Part shown: piece after piece, positions 36,014-46,946 of the stretch
Numbering within the stretch: the first letter of the stretch is position 1
How the letters are laid out: every line of letters begins with the position of its first letter
Assembly: GCA_011037195.1 (NCBI GenBank)
Contig: JAAEAF010002770.1
Span: forward strand, 51,289-115,288
DNA: 64,000 bases
Origin: Triatoma infestans
Lineage: Eukaryota; Arthropoda; Insecta; Hemiptera; Reduviidae
Reading direction: 5' to 3'
Notes under the pieces: generated by a model
Seen by the model: only the letters and a program-made list of their open reading frames with translations
Databases searched by the model: none
Told to the model about the DNA's origin: nothing
Position numbers and translations under genes: made by a program

Positions 36014-38317
36014 CTGTTAACATTTATTAAAACAGTGAAAACACAATTATTGTAAATTTGAGGATGAATAAATTTTAGGAACAGTTTTATGAACTCAACA
36101 TTTGTGGCTAGACATTTATCTAGTATTATTATTATTATTTGGTGGTAGAACTGGTCCCTCTCAATATGTTATCGACAAAAATCAATTCCTGTCCATTTTT
36201 TCAATCACTCAGTAGTCGATTTATTATTAGCGGTGGTGATTGTAACGCAAAACATCCTGGAGAAACCGAGTGTAGCCAACCCGAGAGGACGCATTCTTTA
36301 CAATATCACTACGCAAACCAACTTCATCTCCATATCCCCATCACAACCTACTAATTCATAACTCCTTTCTTCTCGATCACTTTCCAGACATCCAGCCCGC
36401 GATGACCACGAGATTACTTAAGTTAATGTTGGCCACCACTGGGCGACCAATATTCACGTTAATAACACGCCAATTTAAACCTAGTCTATAATATCATATT
36501 TACTTGTTGTACAGTTATAACATCTTTTACAGAAAAATGGTATAAAGCTGAAAAATCCATTGAGTAACCTTCGGAACCTTCCTGGAAGATCCCCTGACCA
36601 TAAGCAAAAAGAAATATCAGGTTTGGGCTTCCTGCAATTTTGATTTATAATGTCTAAATACATTCACACATCTCGGACTCACAAACCTCAAGCTAATGTA
36701 TTTCCGATGAAAACTCAAATTTCATAAATTTTAACACGATCTAATTCAATATCTAACCTTCTGTTAATGATCGAAATAATACAAAGTTTTGATAGCGCTG
36801 ATATTAACAACTCAAGATTGTATCTACTTCCCTACATATATTTACTCAGATCAAACTTATTTAAGCATTTCCAGTTAACGAATATTGATCCGAATTGGTC
36901 TTGTCCAAACCTTTCACGTTTTGTTTCACGTCCTGCGATTTTTAGTTTAAATTCACATACATATAAACAAACTAAACCACATAACAAAGATTCGTCTAAA
37001 ATTTATTTTCGGTGTTCAGGGGACTTGAAAAATATTTATTTCCCAAAGAAAACTGAATTATAAAAATTGGGCACTATGAAAATACATCCTCTTACAGCAA
37101 TAAGAAAAAGTGAAACAAATACCTTTGAAATAAACCACTCCTTTGTCACCACGTTCAACTTGGATTGTTTCATAGGTAGCTCTGTTACATTCCAATCGTA
37201 CATTAGAACCTGCCTTATATCCAACAAATCCTTGTTCGCATTTCAGTACAAGAATTGGTCTAATAAACAAAAAAAATAAATAAATACATAAATTTTACAA
37301 AACAAATTATAAATCAAAAAAGATACAAAAATAATTCCGCATAAAAATTAAATTTAATAAATTACCTATTAATCAAATAGAAATAATATTTGCAAGTATC
37401 ATCCACAGAATCAGAATTTGCATATAAATGACCAGATCTCTTGGTGGCAAGGAATTTACCATTGTTGGCACGGAAACAAACTGAACCATCTCCTTGCCAT
37501 ACAAGATCAAATAGTGCATTGGAAGATCTGAAATTTATTTTAATAATTTGTATTTTTTAAAACAAAGCAAATTGTTGGTTTGGATGGGGCCAAAGAAATA
37601 AAAAAAAAAAAACTTTTTAACTTAAAAAGTTTATTCTCTCGATGTTTGGTGACTTTTGTTGTCTTTCCTCAGGAACTCTTAAGGAGAGGTAGTGCTAATG
37701 CTAGAAGGAGGTTACTGTATGGTTACAATATTAAGATATTTTGAGATTGCATAACCACACAATAACCTCTTTATAGAATTTAACTCTCTATACTTGACAG
37801 TCCTAATAAGGATACCAAACAGCCACCCAAAATTTTGCTTGTTTCATTAACAACGGCCAAACGGTAACTATTATTTACATTAATTTATTTTTTATTTTAG
37901 AATTTAATATAGTTCTTGTAATTACAGATAATTAATTAATTATTTAGATAAAAATTATTCTATTACAAATTTGTTTAGAACCAATATTTAAAACAAGTCT
38001 GTTTTGTTTATAATTTTGTTGCTATTAAGTAGCAAACAAGATGCAATAAGTAAATAATATGCTAATTGATTGAACTGGCTTGAAAGAAGTGGCCACAAAA
38101 CCAAGCGGCAAAAAACAAAACAAAACTGAGCCTATAAAAATGGTGAAATAATAAAGAAACCTCTTATCTCCTGATGCTTGAATTCCACCGCCAGTTTCAA
38201 GAGTCCAATATTTATCTTGCATGGTTCTTAAATACCATCTTTTAGTGCTCGCATCAAATTCAAGTTGGAATGTTTCATGATCAGAGATTTCATCTTGATT
38301 TGCAGTTACATCAACAC
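35799..38317 (-). CDS. sn: Fascin (singed), C-terminal half, four exons
   Basis: Exons are 38317-38161, 37527-37366, 37259-37123 and 36013-35799, with GT-AG junctions and matching phases. They give about 222 residues of a protein usually near 510. Fascin bundles parallel actin filaments in filopodia and insect bristles, using four beta-trefoil domains. Visible family blocks in order: GVDVTANQDEISDHETFQLE, DKYWTLETGGGIQAS, GKFLATKRSGHLYANS, RPILVLKCEQGFVGYK, TGKYWHVDGEGGI, FIELREPTRICLK and the terminal KWEY. The upstream exons (about residues 1-290) were not found to the right within the window, so the next intron is very long or the rest lies outside. The last exon and its flank are duplicated at 17990-21316. 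A 65-bp copy of the 38160 exon end lies at 39085-39150. Confidence 0.95.
36130..36480 (+). mobile_element. Jockey-type LINE endonuclease fragment in the last fascin intron
   Basis: The plus translation has IISGGDCNAKHPG, the GGDFNAKH catalytic block of APE-type endonucleases. In the next frame NPRGR then LYNI follow, as usual in Jockey elements. Frameshifted and truncated. Confidence 0.7.
37123..37259 (-). CDS. sn: Fascin exon
   Basis: One base, 45 codons, one base. PILVLKCEQGFVGYKAGSNV then RLECNRATYETIQVERGDKG. The last G joins GG of the next exon. Acceptor TTATTAG, donor CAAAG|GTATTT. Confidence 0.94.
37366..37527 (-). CDS. sn: Fascin exon
   Basis: One base, 53 codons, two bases. SNALFDLVWQGDG, CFRANNGKFLATKRSGHLYA and KYYFYLIN. 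The final AG joins A of the next exon to make the Arg of the conserved NRPI. Donor AATAG|GTAATT. Confidence 0.94.
38161..38317 (-). CDS. sn: Fascin exon (third-last to fourth-last region)
   Basis: Two bases completing Gly, 51 codons and two bases. FQLEFDASTKRWYLRTMQDK then YWTLETGGGIQASGDK is a beta-trefoil repeat. Acceptor TTTTAG, donor AAGAG|GTTTC. Confidence 0.93.
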
Positions 38318-38454
38318 CTAAAAATGAAAAAAAAATGAAGCAAAAAAATTAAATAATAATTAAATTTGTTCAAACTTATAATTTTCACTAATTGTTTACT
38401 TGTCTTCAATTAATTATTGGTAGAAAGTAAATTTTATAAAATGATTTATTTGAG

Positions 38455-38815
38455 AAAAGCGTAACATCCCCTCTTTTCCCACTAAATTTTTTTAAATGAA
38501 CTTTCTCCGGATAAAATGTCAAATAAAAGTGATAAGGTCTCCTCTGTATTCGTAGTAAGTAAACCAAATTTAAAGAAATCCGTCGATTTTTGTATATAGA
38601 GAAAAATGCAGAAAACTGAAAAAAAATCTGTTAAGTAAAAACACACGTTTTCAGTCAACAGATTTTCTTCAAACTCGGAATTCTGGCAAAATATTTAATT
38701 ATAATTAATAATAATAATAATATTAAAGTGAAATAAACACTTCATAAGAAAACAAAGTGTGGATCCCTCTCCCAAAAGACGTCATAAATGAAATTTCCCC
38801 GGCGAAATGTTTTAA
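38455..38815 (-). mobile_element. TIR-element fragment (copy J)
   Basis: Antisense landmarks: TTCAAACTCGGAATTCTGGC, GATCCCTCTCCC and AATGAAATTTCCCCGGCGAA. Internal part of the family, upstream of the fascin exon at 38161-38317. Confidence 0.6.
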
Positions 38816-39084
38816 ATTATTTGGAAATAGTAAAAATATTATCCACTATTGAATTTCTGATGGTAAAGATCGGATCTGAGAATGACTTTATAAAAACATG
38901 GTGCACAGGAAGTACAGGTGTAGTGACCAGTGTATTTTAGTATTATGATATACATATACGGCTTCTTTTATTAGTTTTACATACAACATATCAAATTTCT
39001 TTAAACTTCCTCTTCACAACTGACTATATCGTTATGTAAACTGAAGTTTATAGGGACTCAAATTCATATTTCCCCTTGCGATGG

Positions 39085-39150
39085 AGAAATAATAAAGAAA
39101 CCTTTTATTTCCTGATGCTTGAATTCCACCGCCATTTCAAGAGTCCATCC
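39085..39150 (-). repeat. sn: 65-bp copy of a fascin exon/intron junction
   Basis: GAAATAATAAAGAAACC then TTGAATTCCACCGCCA and TTTCAAGAGTCCA match 38142-38210, spanning the donor site and the end of the exon. Since intron bases are included, this is a DNA-level duplication. Confidence 0.85.
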
Positions 39151-39159
39151 TTTTATAAA

Positions 39160-39740
39160 CCTTTTATAAATCTTTTAGCTTTGAGACGCCCCCCCACCAT
39201 GTCGCTCCAGTGTTTCTCTAATTCCCTTTTCCTCCACTGTTTTCTTTATCATAAAATTGCTTAGTGCCGGCTAATGCTCGCTCGGAACACCAATGGCAGT
39301 GTGGATTCCACCGCCCTCCCTCTCATTGCCCTGTCCGGATACCCAGAAGAGCTCTAACCTGCTCTTCTAAGTGAGGCTATTTAAGTCTTCTCCTACATTC
39401 ACCCACTAGTTGAGGGCTCCAGCAAGGCTTATGTAGCCTGACTATCAGAAAACAACCTCACTACTTTGGCCTCTGCCTACCAGTCTTCTATCATGTAGCA
39501 GAATTCAATGGTACCAATGATTTCAGCCTCCCTCCTAAAGCCATCTTCCTTTGTCCAATCCCTGCTACCAAGCTCTTGCTCCAGAAAAACCAGTGCCTGT
39601 ATGAAGTCATCAGAGTAACAGCCAATAATGCTATTATTTTCTTCCATTAGCCTATACTGCTAATACTAATCTTATAACATCTCTCGAATCCACACCTGTT
39701 ATTTGTCTCATCAATGTGTGAGATAAGAAGTTGGGTTCGC
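39160..39740 (-). mobile_element. Strongly decayed RNase H LINE, relative of 19383-20600
   Basis: Parallel order of landmarks with 19788-20390: GTTTCTC.AA on the left, CCTACATTC.CCCACTA, TAGCAGAATTCAATG.T.CC, CAGTGCCTGTATGAAGTC, and TGTCTCATCAA near 39710. No open frame remains. Confidence 0.65.
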
Positions 39741-39749
39741 TTGCCTTAA

Positions 39750-39870
39750 TTTTTACCTCTATTATTATTATTATTATTATTATTTTTTCTTCCAAATTCC
39801 TCGCGGCCCGCAGACAAGGGAGGAACCTGTTTCCAGTATTTGTTATTATTATTATTATTATTATCATCAT
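39750..39870. repeat. ATT microsatellites
   Basis: Runs of ATT at about 39761-39785 and 39843-39868. Confidence 0.9.
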
Positions 39871-39936
39871 ATTTTTTATCAGTTAATGCTGGCATTTTTA
39901 TTTTTAAGAAAGGTGCGGGTTGTACCAAGCACACTT

Positions 39937-40236
39937 TCATTGATTATTTAAGAATAGCCGCACAATGCAGCATGTATCCAAAATGACGGCCTTTTGAATA
40001 TAAGTCGTTAATTTGGGATGAATATTGAGAATCGTGATCCCATCATGTAGGCATTTGGGAACAATTCCAGTCGTGGAAATGACAAGAGGAACAACCGCGA
40101 CTCTCTCTGCCCTCCATATTCTTGTAATTTCTTCCCCAAGCTCGGCATATTTTTCTTTGCTTCTCTTCAACATTTCTCTAATACTTCTCTGGAGGGATCC
40201 ATAGCAGAGAGAAAGAGGCAAAAATGGCAGGATCAC
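39937..40236 (-). mobile_element. LINE pol C-terminal-like ORF
   Basis: 99 codons on the minus strand: REMLKRSKEKYAELGEEITR then IWRAERVAVVPLVISTTGIV and PKCLHDG. The pattern (K-x-Y-x-[DE]-L-x3-[IV]-x-R-[IML]-W ... V-[IV]-P-[VL]-V-I-x-x-[TL]-G-x-[IV]-P-[KR]) is common at the C-terminus of LINE pol proteins. Its ATGGATCC-like start at about 40200 lies at the edge of the inverted repeat 40190-40790. Confidence 0.55.
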
Positions 40237-40790
40237 TCTCTCGGACTAGAGTGGGAGAAACTGCTTAAATACAGCGACGGGAGATATACGGGTCATATAG
40301 CAGAGTTCATACAGCAGTCACAACGTGTCATCTACTTACTTTTTTACCTCACTACCATTCTCTGCTAATTTAGTGTAAAGTCCAGGCAGTCGGTGTTGCT
40401 TTTATATTATACAGTGTTTTACCTTATTCATCTAAACTTCTAAACCAAACCATTTTCTCCCCTTCATCATACCCCAAATATAATGGGTTTGTGAAGAAGA
40501 GAAAATGGTTTAGTTTAGATAAATAAAGTAGAAGTGAAGTTGAACACTATGTAATTTAAAAGCAACACTGACTGCCTAGACTTTACACTAAAATATATAG
40601 AATGGTAGGTAGGTAAAAAAGTAAGTAGATGACACGTTGTGCCTGCTGTATGAACTCTGCTATATGACTCATATATCTTCCGTCGCTGTATTTAAGCTTA
40701 CTCCCACTCTAGTCCGAGAGAGTGGTCCTGTCATTTCTCTCTCTCTCTCTATGGATCCCTCTCTTTGGATCCTATTACACTCTTGAAAGC
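40190..40790. repeat. Large inverted repeat, arms of about 270 bp
   Basis: Left arm 40190-40465 and right arm 40495-40790 are near reverse complements. On the right arm the order is GAGAAAATGGTTTAG, GACTGCCTAGACTTTACAC, GATGACACGTTGTG, CCGTCGCTGTATTTAAG, CCGAGAGAGTGGTCCTG and ATGGATCC. The spacer is about 30 bp (around 40475). A third copy in right-arm orientation is at 42545-42870. The TATTTAAG could be a TATA box, so each arm may be the promoter-bearing end of one element. Confidence 0.88.
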
Positions 40791-41637
40791 CTGGCTGGCT
40801 GCTTTCTTCTTGTCAGTTTGTTTAGACTTCTTCAAAGTGGTGGTTTATCTCTTCAAGATTGACCTTCAAGTCAAGCATCTAGGAGGGGAAGCTTGCCATA
40901 TTTGTTCATAATATGTTGCATTGAGCGATAAAAAAAGGGGATTATGCAAAATTGAAGTACACCTGGCGCGATGGTAGCGCTTGCGCTGCCGATTTTAGCA
41001 AGCAACATTTAGTCCATCGGTTGTGTGGTGAATTTCCTCAACAGAAGATTGTTTCCCATTATATCTTAACTATAACATCTTCTAATGTTTTTCTAGTTAT
41101 AAAATAAATTAAAAAAAAAAAAAAAAGTCTATTTAAAAATCTATTGGTTCACAATTGTTTTGTTCCTTCAAACAAAAACAAAACAAAAAAATAATTTTTA
41201 TAATAATTATCGTAGATTCACAATAGAAGGCGGTAAAGTAATTTAACCTGTCATGTCTCGTTTCCTATGACCTTCCTCTAACCAATCTAATTTTTTTTAT
41301 TTTCCGATTTTTATAAAAAATATCTTGGTATATTTATAATTTGAAAATAAACAAAAGTTTTCTTTGATGGCTGGTTTCAATCTATTTTTCCATTTCAAGG
41401 CTAAAAATAAATAGTAAATAAACAAAAATAAAACAAAGGAAAAATGTAGTTAGTAATCTGACAAGAATTTCTCTTAATACAATCTCATTACCAAATTCAA
41501 TTATCTGCAATTTCTTCTATAAAGGGTTTTATTAAACTTGGTCCACTACATATATTATATTATAGAGACCTTATTATTATGGTCCAAACTTTTTTCTAAG
41601 ACTTGAGCGATAAAAATGGGGAACATTCTCTATTCCA

Positions 41638-42437
41638 TAGAAAACTGAAACTTGATATTCCGTTTAGGTAGCACCATAGGATCTGACAGTACGTTAACTG
41701 TCAAAATTCCTCAAAAGGAAGTACCACTTTACACTAGTTGGGTTTTTTACTTTTTTGCGATTTTCACAAAAATGGCTGCGACGATTTTCTTTAAACTTGT
41801 AACCTCAACCACACATACAAAGAGCTACAACTTTTATTTGAAACATTACTCCGGGAAAATGCATTTAAGGGCACTTTTGGGGGAGGGGTGGGGGTTAGGT
41901 TTCCATCTAAAGTGCTATTTAAGTTTATTATGTTCATTTTATTATTTATAATGTTAATTAGAATTAAATATGTGGTTGAAATTCTGAGTTTGAACAAAAC
42001 GGATAACCGGAAGTGCGTTTACTTTACCACTTTACTAAATGATTTATTCTCTTTTTCGCAATTTTTTCAGAAATGGTTCCGTCGATTTTCTTGAAACTTC
42101 GTATATAAACTAAACATGCAAAGATCTACAACTTTTATTCAAAACATTTCTCTGGGAAAAATTCATTTAAGGGCACTTTTAGGGGAGGGGTGGGGGTATG
42201 TTTTTCTCTAAAGTTTTATCACAGTTGATCATCCAAACAAAATTAATTAGAAATAAATAGATGGCCAAAATTCCGAGTTTTAAGAAATTTAGTAAACCGG
42301 AAGTGCGTTTTTACTGAACAATTTTTTTCAGTTTTCGACGAATTTCGTTAAATTTGGTACACAAACTATAAAATTTGTCAATTAGAATTTTGAGAACAGG
42401 TGTAAGAGAAAGTTGTGTGAATGTTTCACACCAGACT
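41638..42437 (+). mobile_element. TIR element, 5'-truncated (copy A)
   Basis: Starts at GAAACTTGATATTCCGTTTA. It contains two full internal repeats (GGGAAAATGCATTTAAGG at 41856, GGGAAAAATTCATTTAAGG at 42153), ACCGGAAGT at 42006 and 42296, and ends at the right TIR GTGTGAATGTTTCACACCAG (about 42415-42434). Confidence 0.88.
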
Positions 42438-42544
42438 TTATTTTTATAGGTTATAGTGTAGTCTTTTCGAACATATAGCAAAAAAATGTCGGACAAACCA
42501 ACAATTATTGTTGTAATTGTAACAGAAACATGTTGAAACTGCTG

Positions 42545-42870
42545 AAGTGTATAATGGGTATGATGAAGTAGAGAAAATGGTTTATTTTAGATTAATAAGC
42601 TAGATATGGCTGAACACTATAATAATTTAAAAAGTGCACTGACTGCCTGGACTTTACACTAAAATGACAGAGAATGGTAGAGTGGTAAAGGGTAAGGTAG
42701 ATGACGCGTTGTGACTTCCGAGTAAACCTCTCCTATATATCTCATATATCTCCCGTCGTTGTATTTAAGCAGTTTCTCTCACTCTACTCCGAGAGAGTGG
42801 TCCTGCCATTTTTGTCTCTCTCTCTCTCTCTCTGATATGGATCCCTCTCTTTTAGGATCCTATTACAAAA
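42545..42870 (+). repeat. Third copy of the inverted-repeat unit
   Basis: Same order as the right arm at 40495-40790: GAGAAAATGGTTTA, GACTGCCTGGACTTTACAC, GATGACGCGTTGTG, CCGTCGTTGTATTTAAG, CCGAGAGAGTGGTCCTG, a CT run and ATGGATCC. It is followed directly by a hammerhead-like remnant. Confidence 0.88.
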
Positions 42871-42871
42871 T

Positions 42872-43160
42872 GGAACTCTCTACACGAATTTAGTGAATTT
42901 GCTCTTGACGATGGATGAAAATCCAAAACCAGTCAGAAATAAAAGGAGTATTCATCATTCTACGGCGGGCGGATAAAATACCATACGTATATAGCAAAAA
43001 CTCAAAAAATCAAAACGTCACATACAAAACCACACACTAATACAGCGTGGCTTATGATAGAATTTTGTTATGTTAAAGTCCCCATTGTCTACACGAATTT
43101 GATGAACTAGACGCTTGACGATGGTGGAAAATCTGAGACCTTTAAGAATGAGTGAAATCC
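42872..43160 (+). ncRNA. Two decayed hammerhead-like motifs (E and F)
   Basis: At 42902 CTTGACGATGGATGAAAATCC then AAAACCAGTCAG, and at about 43112 CTTGACGATGGTGGAAAATC then TGAGACC. Both follow TCTACACGAATTT.GTGAA, which also precedes motif B (14111-14130). An extra T in the core and loss of GAAA make activity unlikely. Confidence 0.5.
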
Positions 43161-43862
43161 CTGTTATGATCCAATGATAGGCACGCATTTATAAATTTAC
43201 AAGCTAACCCGACCACGCTTCGCTGTGGCTCAGACTGATTTTTAGGCTTAACCATGCGTGATTTTGATAATTTGTTTCGATGCATTGGAATACCCTGTCT
43301 TCTAATTCTTCTTTTGAAAGTGATTTTTCCCGTTTCCGGATTAATAGGAGCAGTGCCGTTACCGAGTTCGAGTAATTGTCTTGAAAATAAAGCAGCTATT
43401 GCATCGTTTTGAAGTTGAACTCTCATATTCGTTGTTAAATAAATTTTTTTTACTATGCTCCAAAGAGTTGAATATTTCAAACAGGCATGCAATTCATCAG
43501 CTGGTGTCGAGCGAGGTATCACTGGAAGCATGTGCCTGAAGTCACCGGCTACTAACACCAATGCTCCACCAAATGGAACCTGATTATTTCGCAAGTCTTT
43601 CAATGTATGGTCTAATCCTTCCAATGACTTCTTATAAGTCATTGTACACTCATCCCATACAATGATTTTGCACGCCCGAAGAACCTTTCCCATTCCTGAT
43701 ATTTTAGAAATGTTACATGTTGGGTTTTCTGTGAAGTGGATGTTTAAGTCATGACAGTTTATGAGCTGAATGTGCTGTTCTATCTCCTTCCATCAACATA
43801 GCAGCAATACCTGAAGAAGCAAGTGCTAAAGCAATATGGCTGTTTGAACGGATTTTAGCTCG
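43142..43862 (-). pseudogene. Helitron helicase (PIF1-like) fragment
   Basis: Minus reading from 43862: IALALASSGIAAMLMEGDRT then AHSAHKL. After frameshifts, 43693-43300 gives KIIVWDECTMTYKKSLEGLD, FGGALVLVAGDFRHMLPVIP, STPADELHACLK and LTTNMRV. WDEC (Walker B), GDFRHMLPV and the STPADE block are typical of the helicase domain of RepHel proteins. The Walker A part and the HUH nuclease are missing. After about 43310 the frame no longer resembles the helicase. Dead fragment. Confidence 0.88.
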
Positions 43863-44150
43863 GAATTTCCCGTTTCCGTGGGAACTTCGGAATAGACGTA
43901 CTTATAAGTTGATGAGAAAGAGGTTCAGAGAGTGAGCCACCATCGCAACGCGTCTGAGTCTGTCTATTTCTGCCAACCTCGCGGAACGGTCGGAGAAGTT
44001 CCCGTTTCCGTGGGAACTTCGGAGTAAAAAGTATATATAAACACTCTTATATAGAAATGCAACGTTGTGTAAAAATTTCAAGTAAATCCATCGACTATTT
44101 TTCGAGTTTTGCGGCCACAAACATACGGATGCTGAAATTGTATATATATA
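43863..44150 (+). repeat. Repeat tail with duplicated palindromic block
   Basis: TTCCCGTTTCCGTGGGAACT then TCGGA occurs at about 43867 and 43999, about 130 bp apart. The second copy continues with a tail (TTTCAAGTAAATCCATCGAC, GCCACAAACATACGGA, TATATATAGAT) of the kind found at the ends of dispersed non-autonomous elements and LINE/Helitron 3' parts in insects. Confidence 0.6.
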
Positions 44151-44776
44151 GATAAATGAAGTTTAAAGGAAATTGCAAAAAAAAATCGATATATGCCAGT
44201 TAAAAAGGAAGTCGCTGTTGTTAATTCTATTATAACTTCCGGTAAAACATTTTCTTTAGATATAGAATTCCAGCAATGCTTCTACCATATAGTTCCTAGG
44301 GAGCAGCAACGGTTAAGCTTCCTATTACCAGGAAGTATCAGAGGAAGTAAAAAAAAAAAAGTAAAATTAAAAGTGAAACCTTCCCTAAGCTGTTAATATA
44401 ATCACCTTTGAAGATATTTATAAGAAGACTGTTTCCCTTGAAGAATAGTAGATTAATTACAATAACTGTCGTTGCATTATAGTTACAATTGTCCATCTTG
44501 TCCATCATATTAAACGTAGGTTGTAATGATTTATTGTGTGTGGGACAACATAACATTTTTAACAAACTGACATGCTTATTATTCAGATTGGCATTATTAC
44601 CAGATCTCTCTTTCATTTTTGCTCTCACTCTGTCTTAATTATTATTTTTTTTTTCTTCCATCTTTCTTTTTTATTCTAGATTCTTTCACGTTTCAACCAA
44701 TAAGATTTCCTTTTAGAACAAACTCTAAGACATTAGAGAGATTTTAAAATAACTACATATTATTAAACACTAATAC

Positions 44777-44945
44777 TTTCTCTTACTCCTAGAGTAAGAG
44801 GAGAAGTGGAAATTGTGCGATTTTGTCCAATTTTCAAAATTCAAGTTTTCTTGAGTTTCCTTAGATAGAAAAAAAAAAAAAGTTTTTTTTTTTTACCGAA
44901 TGGTTTAAACAGGTTTTGGGCAAAACATCCATGCGGAAGTTATTC
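44777..44945 (+). mobile_element. TIR-element fragment (copy K)
   Basis: Begins ACTTTCTCTTACTCCTAGAG and ends at CATGCGGAAGT. Left part only. Confidence 0.6.
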
Positions 44946-44978
44946 AATATCTTTTAATTTACTCGTACTTACTTCTTT

Positions 44979-45950
44979 ACTTTCTCTTACTCCCACAGGA
45001 AGCATTGTAATCGTGTCAAAAGTTACGATATCGACTTTTCACTGGAAATATCCATTTTAAGATCCCCTGAGTAAAAAAAAAAAAAAATGGTCTGTTTGTG
45101 TGTATGCATGTATGTGAACAGCATAGCTCAAAACGAAAAACCGTAGAAAGTTGAAACTTGATATTACGTTTAGGTATCACCATAGGATCTGAAGGTGCGT
45201 TATCTGTCAAAATTCCTCAACCGGAAGTACCACATTACTAGTTTTTTTTTTATGTTTTTGCGATTTTCTCAAAAATGACACCGACGATTTTCTTTAAACT
45301 TGGTATATCAACTACACATACAAAGAGCTACAACTTTTATTTGAAACATTTCTCTGGGAAAATTCATTTAAGGGCACTTCTGCGGGAGGGGTGGGGTTAA
45401 GTTTTCATCTTAACTGCTATTTCACTTTATTAGACAATTCTGTCATCTAAATAATATTAATTACAATTAAATATGTTGTTGAAATTCCGAGTTTGAAAAA
45501 AATTCGGATAACCGGAAGTGCGTTTGTTTTAACATTTTACTAAATGATTTTTTTCACTTTTTCGCGTTTTTTTCAAAAAATGGCTCCGACGATTTTCTGG
45601 AAATTTCGTATATAAACTACACATACAAAGATCTACATCTTTTATTTAAAACATTTCTCTGGGAAAATTCATTTAAGGGCACTTTTTGGGGAGGGTTGGT
45701 GGGGTTACAGCTTCTGCTAAAGTGGCATCATTGTTGATTATATAATTCTATCATCCAAACAAAATTAATTAGAAATAAATAGATGGCCAAAATACCAAGT
45801 TTTAAGAAAATTAGTAAGACGGAAGTGCGCATTTACTGAACAGTTTTATACGAATTTCGTTATATTTGGTACACAAACTATAACATTTGTCAATTATAAT
45901 TTTGAGAACTGGAGTATGAGAAAGTTGTGTGAGTGTTTCACACCAGATTT
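44979..45950 (+). mobile_element. Nearly complete TIR element (copy B)
   Basis: ACTTTCTCTTACTCCCACAG at the left, GAGTTTT-type CGACTTTTCACTGGAAATAT, GAACAGCATAGCTCAAAACG, two full internal repeats (GGGAAAATTCATTTAAGG at about 45357 and 45662), ACCGGAAGT-type motifs at about 45220 and 45511, right TIR GTGTGAGTGTTTCACACCAG at 45928-45947. No open reading frame. Confidence 0.9.
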
Positions 45951-46946
45951 TTTTTTTTTAAGAAACATTTTTCTGATTTTAGAGGGGTAATGAAAGTCTA
46001 TCAGTTTTTTTTATTTAAATTTAAATTTGCAATCTTTCTTGGTTTTGATATAGAGCGCAAATTTGACATACGATTATAATAACTCCATTCATAGTAATTA
46101 GAGAAATACAAAAACTTAATTAAATTAGTGTAATAAAATAGTTAACCCAAACATTATAACTGTAAAATGTGGTCATTAATCACGCAACGTATCACATGAA
46201 CGCAATGCTCCATTTCTACCGTTAGGTCAATCTTTTTTTGTATAGCCTTGAGTGAATGAAACTTACAAATAGTATTTTGCTAGATGAAGCAAACCGTCTG
46301 TGAGTAACAACACACATGCGGTCTAACATATAAGAAAGATCGTGATAGGTTGCTGCTATTAGGACAATACGAGGGTATCCACGGCTCTTTGTAATAATTT
46401 AATGTCACATTATAAAAAAAAACATCTTTTAAAGAAATCGGAGGATATAGTGAGCTTTAAAAAGGTTCACTGATAACTTAGGTCGTAACATTAAAGAGCA
46501 ACCTAAGTTATTTCAAAGTAGATATATGTGCAATGAAATGTTAGGCTTCAGCTATGATGAAAACAATACTAAGTTCAAAATGTTTTAACATTAAAGTGAA
46601 ATGTCAAACAATTCCAATAACTTATATCTTGATCTGTCATTAATGTTATCAGCCACTTGTATAGGAATGTATGTTTATAAATTTTAGTGGAGTGGCTTTA
46701 TCCAAATACTGATAACACAAATATATACCATCACTTCAAAATTCTTTTATTACAATCATTAGTTATGTTAAGTAATTTGTCACAGTTTGTTTAATCTCAA
46801 TGGTTTTATTTCACGAAAACATTTATTTATAAGTATCCTTCAATTGTCATCATTGCTGTCTAGTAGACCCATTATACAGCTGTTTAAAAGAAAGCTTTGT
46901 CTGTAACAGCTGCTCTAATAACATCCACAAAAGTATTTTCTAATTA

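Noticed and set aside
46160..46250. Minus-strand GRNGALRSCDTLRD, similar to the fascin terminal block GKNGAFRLGDHDY
   Set aside because: The match is short, without the preceding or following residues and with no splice site. At most it is a very old copy.
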